64,000 bases of DNA from Halorussus rarus (GCF_003369835.1 NZ_QPMJ01000001.1:930001-994000), one strand, 5' to 3'. Positions 7,372-16,197 are shown, counted from the first letter of the stretch. Translations and numbers: made by a program. Notes: generated by a model from the sequence alone, not told the origin.

Positions 7372-9168
7372 TTACTGCTGCTCTGCGAGCCGCTCGACGC
7401 GCGACAGCGAGTCGGCGTCCTCGGGGTCCTTGTCCTCGCGCACCCCGAGGAACCGGGGGAACCGCAGCGCGTAGCCCGACGAGTAGGTCGGCGACGCCTG
7501 GATCTCCTCGTAGCCCACCTCGAAGACGACCGACGGGGCGATGTCGACCGCCTGGCCGTCCTGCGCCCGGACGTGGGGTTCGAGCAGTTCGGTCAGCTCC
7601 GCGAGCTCCTCGTCGGTGATGCCGGTCGCGACCTTCCCGAGCGTCTCGAACTCGTCGGCGTCCGCGCCCCCGTCGTCGACGCGGGCCGAGAGCAGGAACG
7701 TCCCGAGGAAGCTCGCCCGCCGGCCCTCGCCCCACTCGGCGCCGGTGACCACCAGGTCGAGGGTCTCGACGTCGGGCTTGCGCTTGAGCCAGTGCTTCCC
7801 GCGGCGGCCGGGCGAGTAGGTCGACGCGGGGTCCTTGAGCATGATGCCCTCGTGGCCGGCGTCGAGCGCCTCGGCCTCTATCTCGGCGATCTCCTCGGTG
7901 TCGTCGGTGACCCACAGCGAGGAGACCGTCGACCCGTCCGCCGCGCCGTCGCTCGCTGATTCGCCCGCTGCGTCGACGACCTCCTCGAGTCGGTCGTGGC
8001 GCTCGGTCAGGGGAACTCGGAGCAGGTCGTCTCCATCGGCGTGGAGGCAGTCGAACGCGAACAGGTCGAGTTCGACCGCCTCGCGGGCGGCCTCGACGTC
8101 GTGCTTCCGGCGGAACCGCCGCAGGACCTCCTGGAACGGCAGGGGCTCGCCGTCCTCGGCGGCGACCACCTCGCCGTCCAGGATCGCGGGCGCGTCGAGG
8201 CGGGTCTCGACCTGCTCGACGATCTCGGGGAGCGCGTCGGTCACGTCCTCCATGTTCCGCGAGAAGACGGCGACCTCGCGACGGTCGCCGTTTTCGCCTC
8301 CTGCCGCATCCGTCCCGCTCTCTGCCGCCTCGCCGCCCGCCCAGCCGAGGCCGTCCGGGTCGTAGTGAATCTGAACGCGCGCACCGTCGTACTTCCACTC
8401 GACCGCGGCCGCGTCCCAGTCGTCGAGCGCGTCGCTCACGGTGCCGGCCTGGGCCAGCATCGCCTGGACCGGCCGACCGAGTTCGAGGTCCATCGCGTCC
8501 AGGCCGGCCTCGCCCTCGTCGCGGGCGACGCGGGCGACGTCGCCGTAGTCGTTCGAAACCTGGAGCGCGCGCTCGACCGACTCGACCGGGACGTCGAACG
8601 CCTGCGCGGTGGCGTCCCGGACGGTGCCCTCGCCGACGCCGATGCGCATCTCCGAGAGGACCAGCCGGGCGAGGTACCGGGCCTCCGCCGAGCTCGCCCG
8701 GTTGAACAGCCCGAACAGGATGTCGATCTTCTTGTCCTGGCTGCCCGAGCCCGCGGCGGCCGCCAGCGCGTCGAGTTCGTCTGCGAGCTCCGCGACGGTG
8801 AGGTCGTTCCCATCTGCGCCGTCCCCGTCGCCTCCACCGGCGAACGCGCCGAGGCCCCGCTGGCCCCCGAAGTCGTAGCTCGCGGCCACCTCGCCGATGT
8901 CGCCCACCTCGGCGAGACGGGCCTCCACGTCGTCGGCCGAGACGTTGGTCCCGGCCGCTCGGGCGACGGCCTCGTAGCAGTAGTTCGGCCCGATGTCGAG
9001 GGTCCGGGAGGACCACGCCGGGAACACCCGGCCCTGGACGAACCGGGCCAGCACGGGGAGGTCGTCGTTGGCGTTCTCGAGGAGCGTCGTCACTCGCTCG
9101 ACGATGTCGGTGTCGGCGCTCAGTGCCTCGATCTCGGCGGCCGCGTCGGCGAACTCCCCGAACTCCAT
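7372..9168 (-). CDS. lig: ATP-dependent DNA ligase
   Basis: This 598-residue replicative-type DNA ligase seals nicks using ATP. The N-terminal helical DNA-binding domain (about 1-200) is followed by the nucleotidyltransferase core with adenylation motif EWKYDGARVQIH (Lys259), motif III VFSRN, motif IV ILDGEVVA and motif V GIMLKDP, then an OB-fold with LDLVVTGAEWGEGRR. Short acidic Gly/Asp insertions (about 110-122 and in the core) are typical of halophiles. The C-terminus (YSSGYALRFPRFLGVREDKD) matches archaeal Lig. Start at 9168 is supported by a GTTTAATTCG box 23-32 bases upstream. Confidence 0.96.
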   Translation of the reverse strand: MEFGEFADAAAEIEALSADTDIVERVTTLLENANDDLPVLARFVQGRVFPAWSSRTLDIGPNYCYEAVARAAGTNVSADDVEARLAEVGDIGEVAASYDFGGQRGLGAFAGGGDGDGADGNDLTVAELADELDALAAAAGSGSQDKKIDILFGLFNRASSAEARYLARLVLSEMRIGVGEGTVRDATAQAFDVPVESVERALQVSNDYGDVARVARDEGEAGLDAMDLELGRPVQAMLAQAGTVSDALDDWDAAAVEWKYDGARVQIHYDPDGLGWAGGEAAESGTDAAGGENGDRREVAVFSRNMEDVTDALPEIVEQVETRLDAPAILDGEVVAAEDGEPLPFQEVLRRFRRKHDVEAAREAVELDLFAFDCLHADGDDLLRVPLTERHDRLEEVVDAAGESASDGAADGSTVSSLWVTDDTEEIAEIEAEALDAGHEGIMLKDPASTYSPGRRGKHWLKRKPDVETLDLVVTGAEWGEGRRASFLGTFLLSARVDDGGADADEFETLGKVATGITDEELAELTELLEPHVRAQDGQAVDIAPSVVFEVGYEEIQASPTYSSGYALRFPRFLGVREDKDPEDADSLSRVERLAEQQ

Positions 9169-9190
9169 CGGGCGAAGGTAGTCGGCACCC

Positions 9191-9200
9191 CGAATTAAAC
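9191..9200 (-). promoter_or_regulatory. TATA-type box for DNA ligase
   Basis: GTTTAATTCG on the minus strand lies 23-32 bases before the ATG at 9168, consistent with a leaderless ligase mRNA. Confidence 0.6.
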
Positions 9201-9564
9201 GGTTCGGGTTGGTCTGAGAGGTTCGTGACGCGGGGACGCTCGTGAATCTGTGACCGTGTAGGGGTTCAGGTAATTGAGAGCGGTGAACGCCGCGAGAACA
9301 TCGAGAACGGTGAGACCCGGCGAGAGGCTAGCTACTGCCGTCACCTCTGTTACCGCAACCGCCCCGCACCGCGAGAGCCTCACACCTCCCCAGCCTCCTC
9401 GCTCGCTGCGCTCGCTCGTCCCTCGCGCGCTCGGCGCGGCACGGAGGCCGCGCCGGCACGCGCCGACGGACTTTGGTTCGGGGGAGCTCGGTCATCGGCG
9501 ACGCCCCGTCCAGAGTTCTCCGGAGGACAACACTTTTCGCGCCGGCGTGAGCCAGTGACGGACG
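9201..9564. other. Intergenic region with GC-rich structured segment
   Basis: The roughly 395 bases between ligase and the next gene contain no convincing coding frame. The first 180 bases show no clear signal apart from the ligase promoter. Bases about 9381-9468 are a GC-extreme block made of CGCTCG-type simple repeats (9406-9425) and a perfect 8-bp hairpin with 6-base loop at 9433-9454 (GGCGCGGC/GCCGCGCC), itself inside an 8-bp inverted repeat (TCGGCGCG ... CGCGCCGA). The block resembles dispersed structured sequences I have seen between haloarchaeal genes, but I cannot confirm further copies. A CACTTTTCGC box near 9530 is the likely promoter for the gene at 9565. Confidence 0.5.
9433..9454. 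terminator. GC-rich perfect hairpin
   Basis: GGCGCGGC, a 6-base loop and GCCGCGCC form an 8-bp perfect stem. No T-run follows, so it may be a structured repeat rather than a true terminator. Confidence 0.4.
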
Positions 9565-10542
9565 ATGCCCTCCACTCCCGACGCGCCCGAGACCTCGCGG
9601 AACTCGCGGTCGTTCGGCACCCGGCTCCAGGTCGGTTGGGAGCGAGCGATGGCCAATCTTCCGCTGGCGCTCGTGCCCCTGCTGTCGAGCCTGCTCGCGC
9701 CGGAGAACGTCCGGCGGGTGCTCGCGGCCGAGGACCTCAACTTCGGCATCGCGTTCCGGTTCCCCGCCGCGCTGCCCGACCTCTGGTCGTTCGTGAGCCT
9801 GCCGAGCCAGCCGGCCGGCGTCCACGTCTCGCCGACGGTCTGGCTCCTGCCCGTGGTGATTCCCCTCCACGCCGCGCTGGTCGCGGGCCTCGTCGGGAGC
9901 GCCAGCCAGGCGATCCGCACCGGTCGGTACGACTTCTCCCAGAACGTCCGGCGGCACTTCGTCCCGGTGCTGGTGTTCGTCGCGCTCGTCCGCGCGGTCG
10001 GGTTCGGAGCCGTCACGCTCACCGCCCTCGCGCCCCCGTTCGTCCTCCTGACCGTCCCGCTCTTCCTGCTGCTGTCGTACCTCTTCTACGCGACGCCGTA
10101 CCTGCTGGTGGTCGCCGACGACTCGGTCGGCGACGCGCTGGCCCGGAGTTACGACTGGGCGGTCGCGGGCGGTCCGTACCTCTCCTACGCCGGGGGCTAC
10201 CTGCTCACGGTCGCCGCGGTCTCGGCGTTCGTCTCGGCCTTCGTTGTGAATCTCGGCGTCGTCGGCATCGGCGTCGGCGCGGTCGTCACCGCCCCGGTCG
10301 CGCTCGCGCTGACGTTCGCCACTACCGAGTTCGTCGCGGACCTCGCCGACGAGCGCGGGGCCGGGAGGGCTGACGGATACCCCGACGACGGCGGTCGCGG
10401 CGCGGCGGCTGACGACCGCTGGAGCGTCGACGAGTCCCGGGCAGACGACTCCGGTCAGGACCGCGACTCGGACCGGCACTCCGACGCCGATTCCGACGGG
10501 TCTGCGGACGCCGACTACTGGGACCGCCGGGAGGACGAGTAG
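9565..10542 (+). CDS. Polytopic membrane protein, unknown (DUF7847-like)
   Basis: This 325-residue protein has about six membrane segments between residues 30 and 265 and a soluble acidic tail from about 268 onwards, rich in Asp, Ser, Gly and Arg. The N-terminal pattern (FGTRLQVGWERAMANLPLAL) and a mid-protein ARSYDWAVAGGPY segment resemble the haloarchaeal multi-pass family that also seems to include the genes at 14549 and 61995 here. Function unknown. It is the first gene of a three-gene run: the next start abuts its stop directly. Confidence 0.72.
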   Translation: MPSTPDAPETSRNSRSFGTRLQVGWERAMANLPLALVPLLSSLLAPENVRRVLAAEDLNFGIAFRFPAALPDLWSFVSLPSQPAGVHVSPTVWLLPVVIPLHAALVAGLVGSASQAIRTGRYDFSQNVRRHFVPVLVFVALVRAVGFGAVTLTALAPPFVLLTVPLFLLLSYLFYATPYLLVVADDSVGDALARSYDWAVAGGPYLSYAGGYLLTVAAVSAFVSAFVVNLGVVGIGVGAVVTAPVALALTFATTEFVADLADERGAGRADGYPDDGGRGAAADDRWSVDESRADDSGQDRDSDRHSDADSDGSADADYWDRREDE

Positions 10543-10995
10543 GTGCTCGCGGTCCGCCTGCTCCACGTGCTCGCGATGGCGCTCGCCCTCGGCGGCGCGA
10601 CCCTGACGTGGTGGGCGCTCCGGGGCGACTCCGCAGCGCGTGCGACCGCGCTGGAAATCGCGGCCGGCTACGAACGGGCCTTCTGGGCCGCGACGGGCGT
10701 CCTCGTGATGACGGGCGTCGGCAACCTCGGGAGCCTCGCGCCGTACGTCCCGGACCGAACGACGCCCTGGGGCACCGCGTTCGCGGTCAAGCTCCTGCTC
10801 GTGCTGGCGGTGCTGGCGCTCTCGCTGGTCCGGACCCTCGTCGTGGCTCGGTACCGCCGTGCAGCCGACGCGGCCGACGCTGGCGAAGCGACTTCCTCGA
10901 ACTCAGCGACCGATACCCTTCGGACCGCCTACGGCGCGACAGCGCTGGCGCTCGCGGTGCTGGTCGCGCTCGCGGAGGTGCTAGCCCATGGGTGA
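10543..10995 (+). CDS. CopD-like small membrane protein
   Basis: This 150-residue, four-helix membrane protein begins with GTG immediately after the preceding stop. The N-terminal LLHVLAMALALGGATLTWW and the central GVGNLGSLAPY resemble CopD/YeaQ-type domains, in which membrane His residues can bind copper or heme. One His (about residue 7) is in the right place, but this is weak evidence. It overlaps the next gene by eight bases, so the three genes are probably one operon. Confidence 0.65.
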   Translation: MLAVRLLHVLAMALALGGATLTWWALRGDSAARATALEIAAGYERAFWAATGVLVMTGVGNLGSLAPYVPDRTTPWGTAFAVKLLLVLAVLALSLVRTLVVARYRRAADAADAGEATSSNSATDTLRTAYGATALALAVLVALAEVLAHG

Positions 10996-11587
10996 GTCGA
11001 CGGAGCGGTCGGATTCCCCGGCGTCCCAGACCGGGGCGGCGTCTTCCGACGACCGGCCGGCCCGGTCCGGCGGCGCGTCGTCACCGCTCGTGGACGGCGA
11101 CTCGCTGGTCGTCTGGGCGCTCGCGTCGTTCCACACCGCCGCGCTGGTGGCGGTGCTGGTCGTCGCACTCTATCTATTCGGTCCGGTCAACTGGGCGCTC
11201 TCCGGACTCGGCACGGTCGAGGGCCTCGGTCTCTACCTCGCGCTCTGGGCGCTCACGTGGTGGGCCACTCGGGGCGTCGTTCGGGCGGTGGCCCAGGTCG
11301 AGGACGGCGCCGCGTTCGCCGTCCTCCGCGAGGGCGGCAAGTGGGGCGGCGTCATCGGGGCCTGCTTCCTCTGGGTGCTGCTGGCGGTCGCTGTGGTGCC
11401 CGGCACCGCGATCAGCGACGTCACCCTCGAAGGAATCCTCCTCTTCCTCTTCTACGGCGGCATCGGTTCGATACTCGCGCTCGGCGTCGGCGGCATCGTC
11501 GGCGTGCTGTTCGCGGCCCTCGACCTCGCGCTGTTCCGGATCGCCCGGTCGCTCTCGTCCGGTGACTCGTCGGCGTCTCGCGGGTGA
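10988..11587 (+). CDS. Four-TM membrane protein, unknown
   Basis: This 199-residue protein has a soluble Ser/Asp-rich N-terminus (1-40) and four membrane helices (about 45-65, 75-95, 120-140 and 145-175). It starts inside the end of the preceding CopD-like gene (8-base overlap). No catalytic motif is visible. It presumably works with the two proteins encoded just upstream, judging only from the overlaps. Confidence 0.68.
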   Translation: MGESTERSDSPASQTGAASSDDRPARSGGASSPLVDGDSLVVWALASFHTAALVAVLVVALYLFGPVNWALSGLGTVEGLGLYLALWALTWWATRGVVRAVAQVEDGAAFAVLREGGKWGGVIGACFLWVLLAVAVVPGTAISDVTLEGILLFLFYGGIGSILALGVGGIVGVLFAALDLALFRIARSLSSGDSSASRG

Positions 11588-11663
11588 CCGACGGGTCAGG
11601 CCGACGCCGGGGACCGGAGCCGTGGCCCGTGGATTCAAGGGAACTCCGTGTGACGTACCCCGT

Positions 11664-13211
11664 ATGCCCGAGTCGGACCTCGCCGCGCAGGTCGACGACG
11701 TCCTCTCGGTCGACCCCGACGAGTTCCAGTCGAAGGTCGAAGCCGACGCCGAGGTCATCATCGAGGAGGTCGACGACGGAACGTTCGACAACCCCCAGGC
11801 CATCATCGGCTTCGAGTACGAGTTCTACGCGGTCGACGCCGAGACGGCCGCGCTCAGGCGCGTCCCCCGGCGACTGCTCGAGCTCATCGGCTTCGAGAAG
11901 GAGCTGGGGCTGCACAACGCCGAGATGTCGACCAGCCCCCAGCCGCTGAACCCCCACGGGCTCGCGGCCCAGGAGGCCGAGGTCAAGGCCCGGCTCTCGG
12001 CCGCCGAGGACCGGACCGGCGCCGAGGGGATGCGGCTGGTCAGCGACGCCATGTGGACCATCCCGCCCGAGGGCGAGAGCGCCCGGGAGTACCTCACCGA
12101 CAGCGTCGAGGACCGCGGGGTCCGCATCGCCTCGAACATGAGCGACTCGGTGCGCTATCACGCGATGGCCAACAGCGAATCGAGCGCCGGGATGAAGCTC
12201 GATGCCCCGCACGTGGATCTGGAGGCCGACACCGTGATGCCCGAGAGCCTCATCACCTCCATCCAGCCCCACTACCAGGTGCCCCACGCCAGGGACCTGC
12301 CGACCTACTTCCAGTACGCCGTCCGCATCGCCGGGCCGCTGCTCGCGCTCGGGGTCAACTCCCCGTTCTTCCCGCCGGACCTCTACGAACCCGGCGCCGA
12401 CCCGGAGGACGTCCTGGCCGACGGCTGGGACGAGCACCGCATCAGCGTCTTCGAGACGGTGCTCAACCGGGACGGCGACGACCCCGACAAGGTCCGGTTC
12501 CCCCGCGACGTCGACAGCGTCGAGGAGGCCGTCGAGCGGGTCGCCGAGGACCGCACCATCGTCCCGATGCCGGTCGAGACCAGCGACCGGTTCGACGACG
12601 AGTTCGCCCACTTCCGGCTCAAGCACGGCACCTACTGGCGGTGGGTCCGGCCGGTGTTCGGCGGGGCCACCCGGTCGTCGGCCAACGCCCGCATCGAGTT
12701 CCGGCCCATCGCGGCCCAGCCCACGGTCAGAGACTCCATCGCGTTCCAGGCCGCATTCGCCGGGCTCGTGGAGTCGATGTTCCGGCGCGAGCACCCGGTC
12801 CGCCACCTCGACTGGGTCATCGCCAGGGACAACTTCTACGACGCGATGCGCGACGGGCTCGACGCCGACCTCTACTGGATCACCAACGCCGGCGAGGAGA
12901 CCACCGACTACGAGGCCGTCTACGAGGACCTGTTCGCCCACGCCAAGGACGGCCTCCAGTCCCGGGGGCTCACCGACGAGCAGGCCGCCAAGTACCTCTA
13001 CCCGCTCCGCCAGCGCGCCCGCCACCGGCTGACGCCAGCGAGCTGGAAGCGCGAGCGGGTCCGCGAGCGCCTCGACGACGGCGAGGCGTTCGCCGACGCG
13101 GTCCACGGGATGCAGGCCGAGTACGTCGAGCGCCAGGCCGAGACCCTCATCGACGGCACGTTCGCCGACTGGGTCGGCCGGGGCGCCACCGAACTCGAGC
13201 GCGAGGACTGA
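11664..13211 (+). CDS. Glutamate-cysteine ligase-like (GCS2-type) protein
   Basis: This 515-residue soluble protein has features of the carboxylate-amine ligase/GCS2 group. These include IIGFEYEFYAVD near residue 50, where Glu residues would bind metal and ATP, LHNAEMSTSPQPLNPHG, a central HYQVPHARDLPTYFQYAVRIAGPLLALGVN segment cut here only for length, and SSANARIEFRPIAAQPTV, containing the Arg typical of the active site. Haloarchaea use gamma-glutamylcysteine as their thiol, but the characterised haloarchaeal GshA is shorter (about 360 residues), so this may be a paralogue with another amine substrate. The ATG at 11664 is the first start before the conserved part. Confidence 0.72.
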   Translation: MPESDLAAQVDDVLSVDPDEFQSKVEADAEVIIEEVDDGTFDNPQAIIGFEYEFYAVDAETAALRRVPRRLLELIGFEKELGLHNAEMSTSPQPLNPHGLAAQEAEVKARLSAAEDRTGAEGMRLVSDAMWTIPPEGESAREYLTDSVEDRGVRIASNMSDSVRYHAMANSESSAGMKLDAPHVDLEADTVMPESLITSIQPHYQVPHARDLPTYFQYAVRIAGPLLALGVNSPFFPPDLYEPGADPEDVLADGWDEHRISVFETVLNRDGDDPDKVRFPRDVDSVEEAVERVAEDRTIVPMPVETSDRFDDEFAHFRLKHGTYWRWVRPVFGGATRSSANARIEFRPIAAQPTVRDSIAFQAAFAGLVESMFRREHPVRHLDWVIARDNFYDAMRDGLDADLYWITNAGEETTDYEAVYEDLFAHAKDGLQSRGLTDEQAAKYLYPLRQRARHRLTPASWKRERVRERLDDGEAFADAVHGMQAEYVERQAETLIDGTFADWVGRGATELERED

Positions 13212-13304
13212 CCGTCGTCGGTCCCGCGTCGGACGTCCCCCGGCGGCCCCTCGACCGCCGGACGCAAGCGGGAGTTTCTTGTCGGCCAGCTACCATTCGC
13301 CGGT

Positions 13305-14552
13305 ATGGTCTCCGACTCCTCCAGGCGGTCGGCCCTCCGCGGCCTCGGCTGCGGGCTCGTCGGTCTCGGGTCCGCCGTCGTCGGGTCTGGTGCGTCGCGC
13401 CTCGACGTCTCGGCGGGCGCACGGCAGAACCCGGATGCAGACGACGCCGACGACGCCGGTCTCGACTGGCCGATGGCGCGGTACGACGCGGCCGGCACGG
13501 GCTACAACCCGCGGGCGTCAGGGCCGACGGACGGCGTCCGCGAGAAGTGGGTCCGGGAACCGGACGAGTTCTCCGGCGGCACCGGGTCGCCCGTCCTGGT
13601 GGACGGGACGCTCTTCGCGACCGGCGGGAGCCTGCTCGCGCTCGACGCCGACTCCGGCGAGACGCGGTTCGCCCACGAGGGCTCGTACCGGTCGAGCCCG
13701 GCCCGCGCCGCGGCCGAGGCGTACGCGACCGACACGCTGGCGGTCACCGCGCCGGCGGGCGCCTACGGCCTGAACGCCGGCGGGGGCCTCCGGCTTCTCG
13801 GCCGGGCGTTCGGCGTCGAGCGGTGGCACGGCCCGGGCGAGGAGCCCGGATTCAGCGTGTTCGGACCGCCGACCGCGGTTCCGCCGGTGGCGGTCGACGG
13901 GACGGTGTACGCGGCGATTCCCGGCACCGAACACGTCGTCGCGCTCGACGCGAGCAGCGGCCGGGAGCGCTGGCGCGTCTCGCCCGGCGACGAACTGCAC
14001 CGACCCGCGGTCCGCGACGGCAGGCTCTACGCGGTCAACTGGCCCTCTCAGACGAGCGCCTACGACGCAGCGACCGGCGAGCGACTGTGGCGGACCGACC
14101 TCGCCGACCAGATGGTGCTCCCGCCGACCGCGACCGCGGACGGCGTCGTGGTCCCCCAGCGGACCGGAATCAGCGCCCTCGCCGCTGAAGACGGGAGCGT
14201 CCGCTGGCGGTTCGACCACGACGGGAACGCGACGGAGGGCGCAGCCGCAGTCGCCGAAGGAACGGTGTACGTCCAGTCGAACCACGAGGACGGGGCGCTC
14301 CACGCGCTCAACCTCGCGACCGGCGAGGAGCGCTGGTCGGCCACCGTCTCCGGCGAGGGGACGCCCGTGGTCGCCGACGGGGTGGTATACGCCCGGGACT
14401 ACAACGACCTCGTCGCGGTCGACGCGAGCGACGGGACGGTCCGCTGGCGGTACGACTCCCGGATGCCGATCTCGACGCCCGCGATCGGCGACGGGGTGCT
14501 GTACGCCGTGTCGCACGGTCGAATCGTCGCGCTGGCGGAGGGCGAGCGATGA
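13305..14552 (+). CDS. Exported PQQ-type beta-propeller protein
   Basis: This 415-residue protein has a twin-Arg signal (SSRRSALRGLGCGLVGLG) at residues 3-20, followed by at least seven repeats of the type VDGTVYA...LDASSGRERWR that define PQQ-like beta-propellers (as in BamB and quinoprotein dehydrogenases). No PQQ-binding or metal-binding catalytic residues are obvious, so it is more likely a scaffold or binding protein outside the membrane than an enzyme. The stop overlaps the next start (ATGA), so it is coupled to the membrane protein downstream. Confidence 0.85.
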   Translation: MVSDSSRRSALRGLGCGLVGLGSAVVGSGASRLDVSAGARQNPDADDADDAGLDWPMARYDAAGTGYNPRASGPTDGVREKWVREPDEFSGGTGSPVLVDGTLFATGGSLLALDADSGETRFAHEGSYRSSPARAAAEAYATDTLAVTAPAGAYGLNAGGGLRLLGRAFGVERWHGPGEEPGFSVFGPPTAVPPVAVDGTVYAAIPGTEHVVALDASSGRERWRVSPGDELHRPAVRDGRLYAVNWPSQTSAYDAATGERLWRTDLADQMVLPPTATADGVVVPQRTGISALAAEDGSVRWRFDHDGNATEGAAAVAEGTVYVQSNHEDGALHALNLATGEERWSATVSGEGTPVVADGVVYARDYNDLVAVDASDGTVRWRYDSRMPISTPAIGDGVLYAVSHGRIVALAEGER

Positions 14553-15316
14553 GCACCGACGCGCCCGCCGAGAACGTCGACCGCGAACGACTTCCGGGTA
14601 CGTCGGCGGGCGACATCCTCCGCGAGTCGGTCGCACGCATCGCTGCCGACCCTGTGCTCGCGCTCCCGTTCGTCGTCGCGGGACTCCTGCTCGCCGCGGT
14701 GGACTGGCTCCGGCTCCGCGACCCGGTTCCGACGACGACACCGCCGCGGATGGGCGACGTGACCGTCCACGTCGCCTACCAGTTCTACCCCGCGGGGGTC
14801 CGGGGGACGGGCGTCCGGCCCGCCGCGCTGGTCGACCTCGAACTCCCCTACCTGGCGTGGACGGTCGGGGCCGAGCTCGCGGCGTTCCTCGCGGTGGCGC
14901 TCGCCGGATGGGTCGTCCTCTCGCGGGCCGCCGACGCCGAGCGCACTCCCGGGTCGCTCGCCCGGTATCTCGCGTTCGCGGTCGGCGCCCACGTCCTGCT
15001 CGGCCTGTTCGCGCTGTTCGACGGGCTCGGCTGGCTGGCGCTGCTCGCGCTGGCGGCGTACCTCTCGGCGGCGGTCCGGCTGTTCGCGGCGCCGGCGCTG
15101 GTCGTCGCCGGGCGCGACCTCCGGACGGCGATCGGCGAGAGCGCCCGACGGTCCCGGGGCGAAGGTGCGACCGTCGTCGCACTGGTCGTCCTCGTCGGCC
15201 TCGCGGCGTGGCTGCTCGGGAGCGTCCCCGTCGTCGGAGCGTTTCTGAGCACGGCGGTCGTCGCGCCGGTGCACGCGGTCGCGGCCGTCGCGTTCGTCGA
15301 ATCGGCCGAGGCGTAG
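14549..15316 (+). CDS. Membrane protein coupled to the beta-propeller
   Basis: This 255-residue protein has about six membrane segments. It starts within the stop of the PQQ-propeller gene. After an acidic start, ILRESVARIAADPVLALPFVV leads into the first helix, then an outside segment (residues 65-105), then paired helices to the C-terminus. A basic amphipathic stretch (RDLRTAIGESARRSRGEG) sits between the last pairs. The arrangement resembles the proteins at 9565 and 61995. It may hold or help export the beta-propeller partner; that is inference from coupling only. Confidence 0.7.
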   Translation: MSTDAPAENVDRERLPGTSAGDILRESVARIAADPVLALPFVVAGLLLAAVDWLRLRDPVPTTTPPRMGDVTVHVAYQFYPAGVRGTGVRPAALVDLELPYLAWTVGAELAAFLAVALAGWVVLSRAADAERTPGSLARYLAFAVGAHVLLGLFALFDGLGWLALLALAAYLSAAVRLFAAPALVVAGRDLRTAIGESARRSRGEGATVVALVVLVGLAAWLLGSVPVVGAFLSTAVVAPVHAVAAVAFVESAEA

Positions 15317-15375
15317 GGACGACCGACCGCCGACGAACGCGACGGCTCCGAGCCGGAGCTCTCGCTGGCGGGCGA

Positions 15376-15397
15376 GAAAACGGGGCGCGGAGCGCCC
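15376..15397 (-). terminator. Intrinsic-type terminator after psmB
   Basis: On the minus strand a perfect 6-bp stem (GGGCGC/GCGCCC, 3-base loop, 15383-15397) is followed by TTTT (15377-15380). It starts 38 bases past the psmB stop and is the clearest stem-plus-T-run in the window. Confidence 0.6.
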
Positions 15398-15434
15398 GAG
15401 TAGTTCGCGAGAAGCGGCGTGGTTCTTCGGAGTG

Positions 15435-16163
15435 CTACAGCGCCTCGTCGTAGTCCTCGTAGTCGGAGATCTCGACGCCCTCGTCGTCGATCTCGGCGAG
15501 CCACATGCCGTTGCCCGAGGCGGTGTCGCGCTCGACCGCGCTCTTGAGCGCGCGGACGGCGACGTCGCGGGCCTCGTCCTGGCTCATGTCCTCGTGGTAG
15601 TCCTGTTCGAGGACGCCGAGCGCGAACTGCGACCCGGACCCGGAGACGCTGTAGGTCTCCTCGGTCACGCCGCCGAGCGCGTCGTAGGAGTAGATGTGGC
15701 CGCCCTCGTCGTCGACGCCGCCGAGGACCGGAACCACGATGAGGAACGCGCCCGAGCGCAGGAGGTTGCTCGTCAGCGTCGAGAGCGCCTCCATGCTCAT
15801 GTCCTCGCCGCGGCGGGTCTCGTAGAGGTTGGTCTCGATCTCGAGCGTCTGGATGAGCGACTGGGCCGCCGAGACCGAGCCGGCGATGGTGAGCGCGCCC
15901 GAGGGGTGGACCTCCTCGACCTTCTGGGCGGTCTTCGAGGAGACCATGTTCCCGAGGCTGGCCCGCTTGTCCGTGACCATCACGACGCCGTCGGCCGTCG
16001 TCAGGCCGATGGTCGTCGTCCCGGTCTTGAGCTCCTCGACGTCCGAGGTGTCGACCGACCGGTCCGGGAGCGAGCCGAGTTCCGGCTCGTAGGGGTTCGT
16101 GTGGTCGGCCTCGAAGCGGGCAGCGTTCTGAGAGAATTCGGAACCGTGCATTGGGTTACGCAT
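15435..16163 (-). CDS. psmB: 20S proteasome beta subunit
   Basis: This 242-residue precursor forms the catalytic beta rings of the archaeal 20S proteasome. Autocleavage after KTG would expose Thr49 (TTTIGLTT) as the N-terminal nucleophile; mature Asp17 (TDKRAS) and Lys33 (KTAQKVEE) are present, as is GALTIAGSVSAAQSL. Start at 16163 (MRNPMHGSEF) is preferred over a longer frame because a GGTTTTATCA box lies 25-34 bases upstream and the propeptide then has the usual haloarchaeal length. The regulatory ATPase PAN is encoded 22 kb away in this window; the alpha subunit is not here. Confidence 0.96.
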   Translation of the reverse strand: MRNPMHGSEFSQNAARFEADHTNPYEPELGSLPDRSVDTSDVEELKTGTTTIGLTTADGVVMVTDKRASLGNMVSSKTAQKVEEVHPSGALTIAGSVSAAQSLIQTLEIETNLYETRRGEDMSMEALSTLTSNLLRSGAFLIVVPVLGGVDDEGGHIYSYDALGGVTEETYSVSGSGSQFALGVLEQDYHEDMSQDEARDVAVRALKSAVERDTASGNGMWLAEIDDEGVEISDYEDYDEAL

Positions 16164-16187
16164 TACCCGTCTGTAGTTCGCCAGCAC

Positions 16188-16197
16188 TGATAAAACC
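16188..16197 (-). promoter_or_regulatory. TATA-type box for psmB
   Basis: GGTTTTATCA on the minus strand is 25-34 bases before the chosen ATG (16163) and decides that start against the longer reading frame. Confidence 0.6.
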
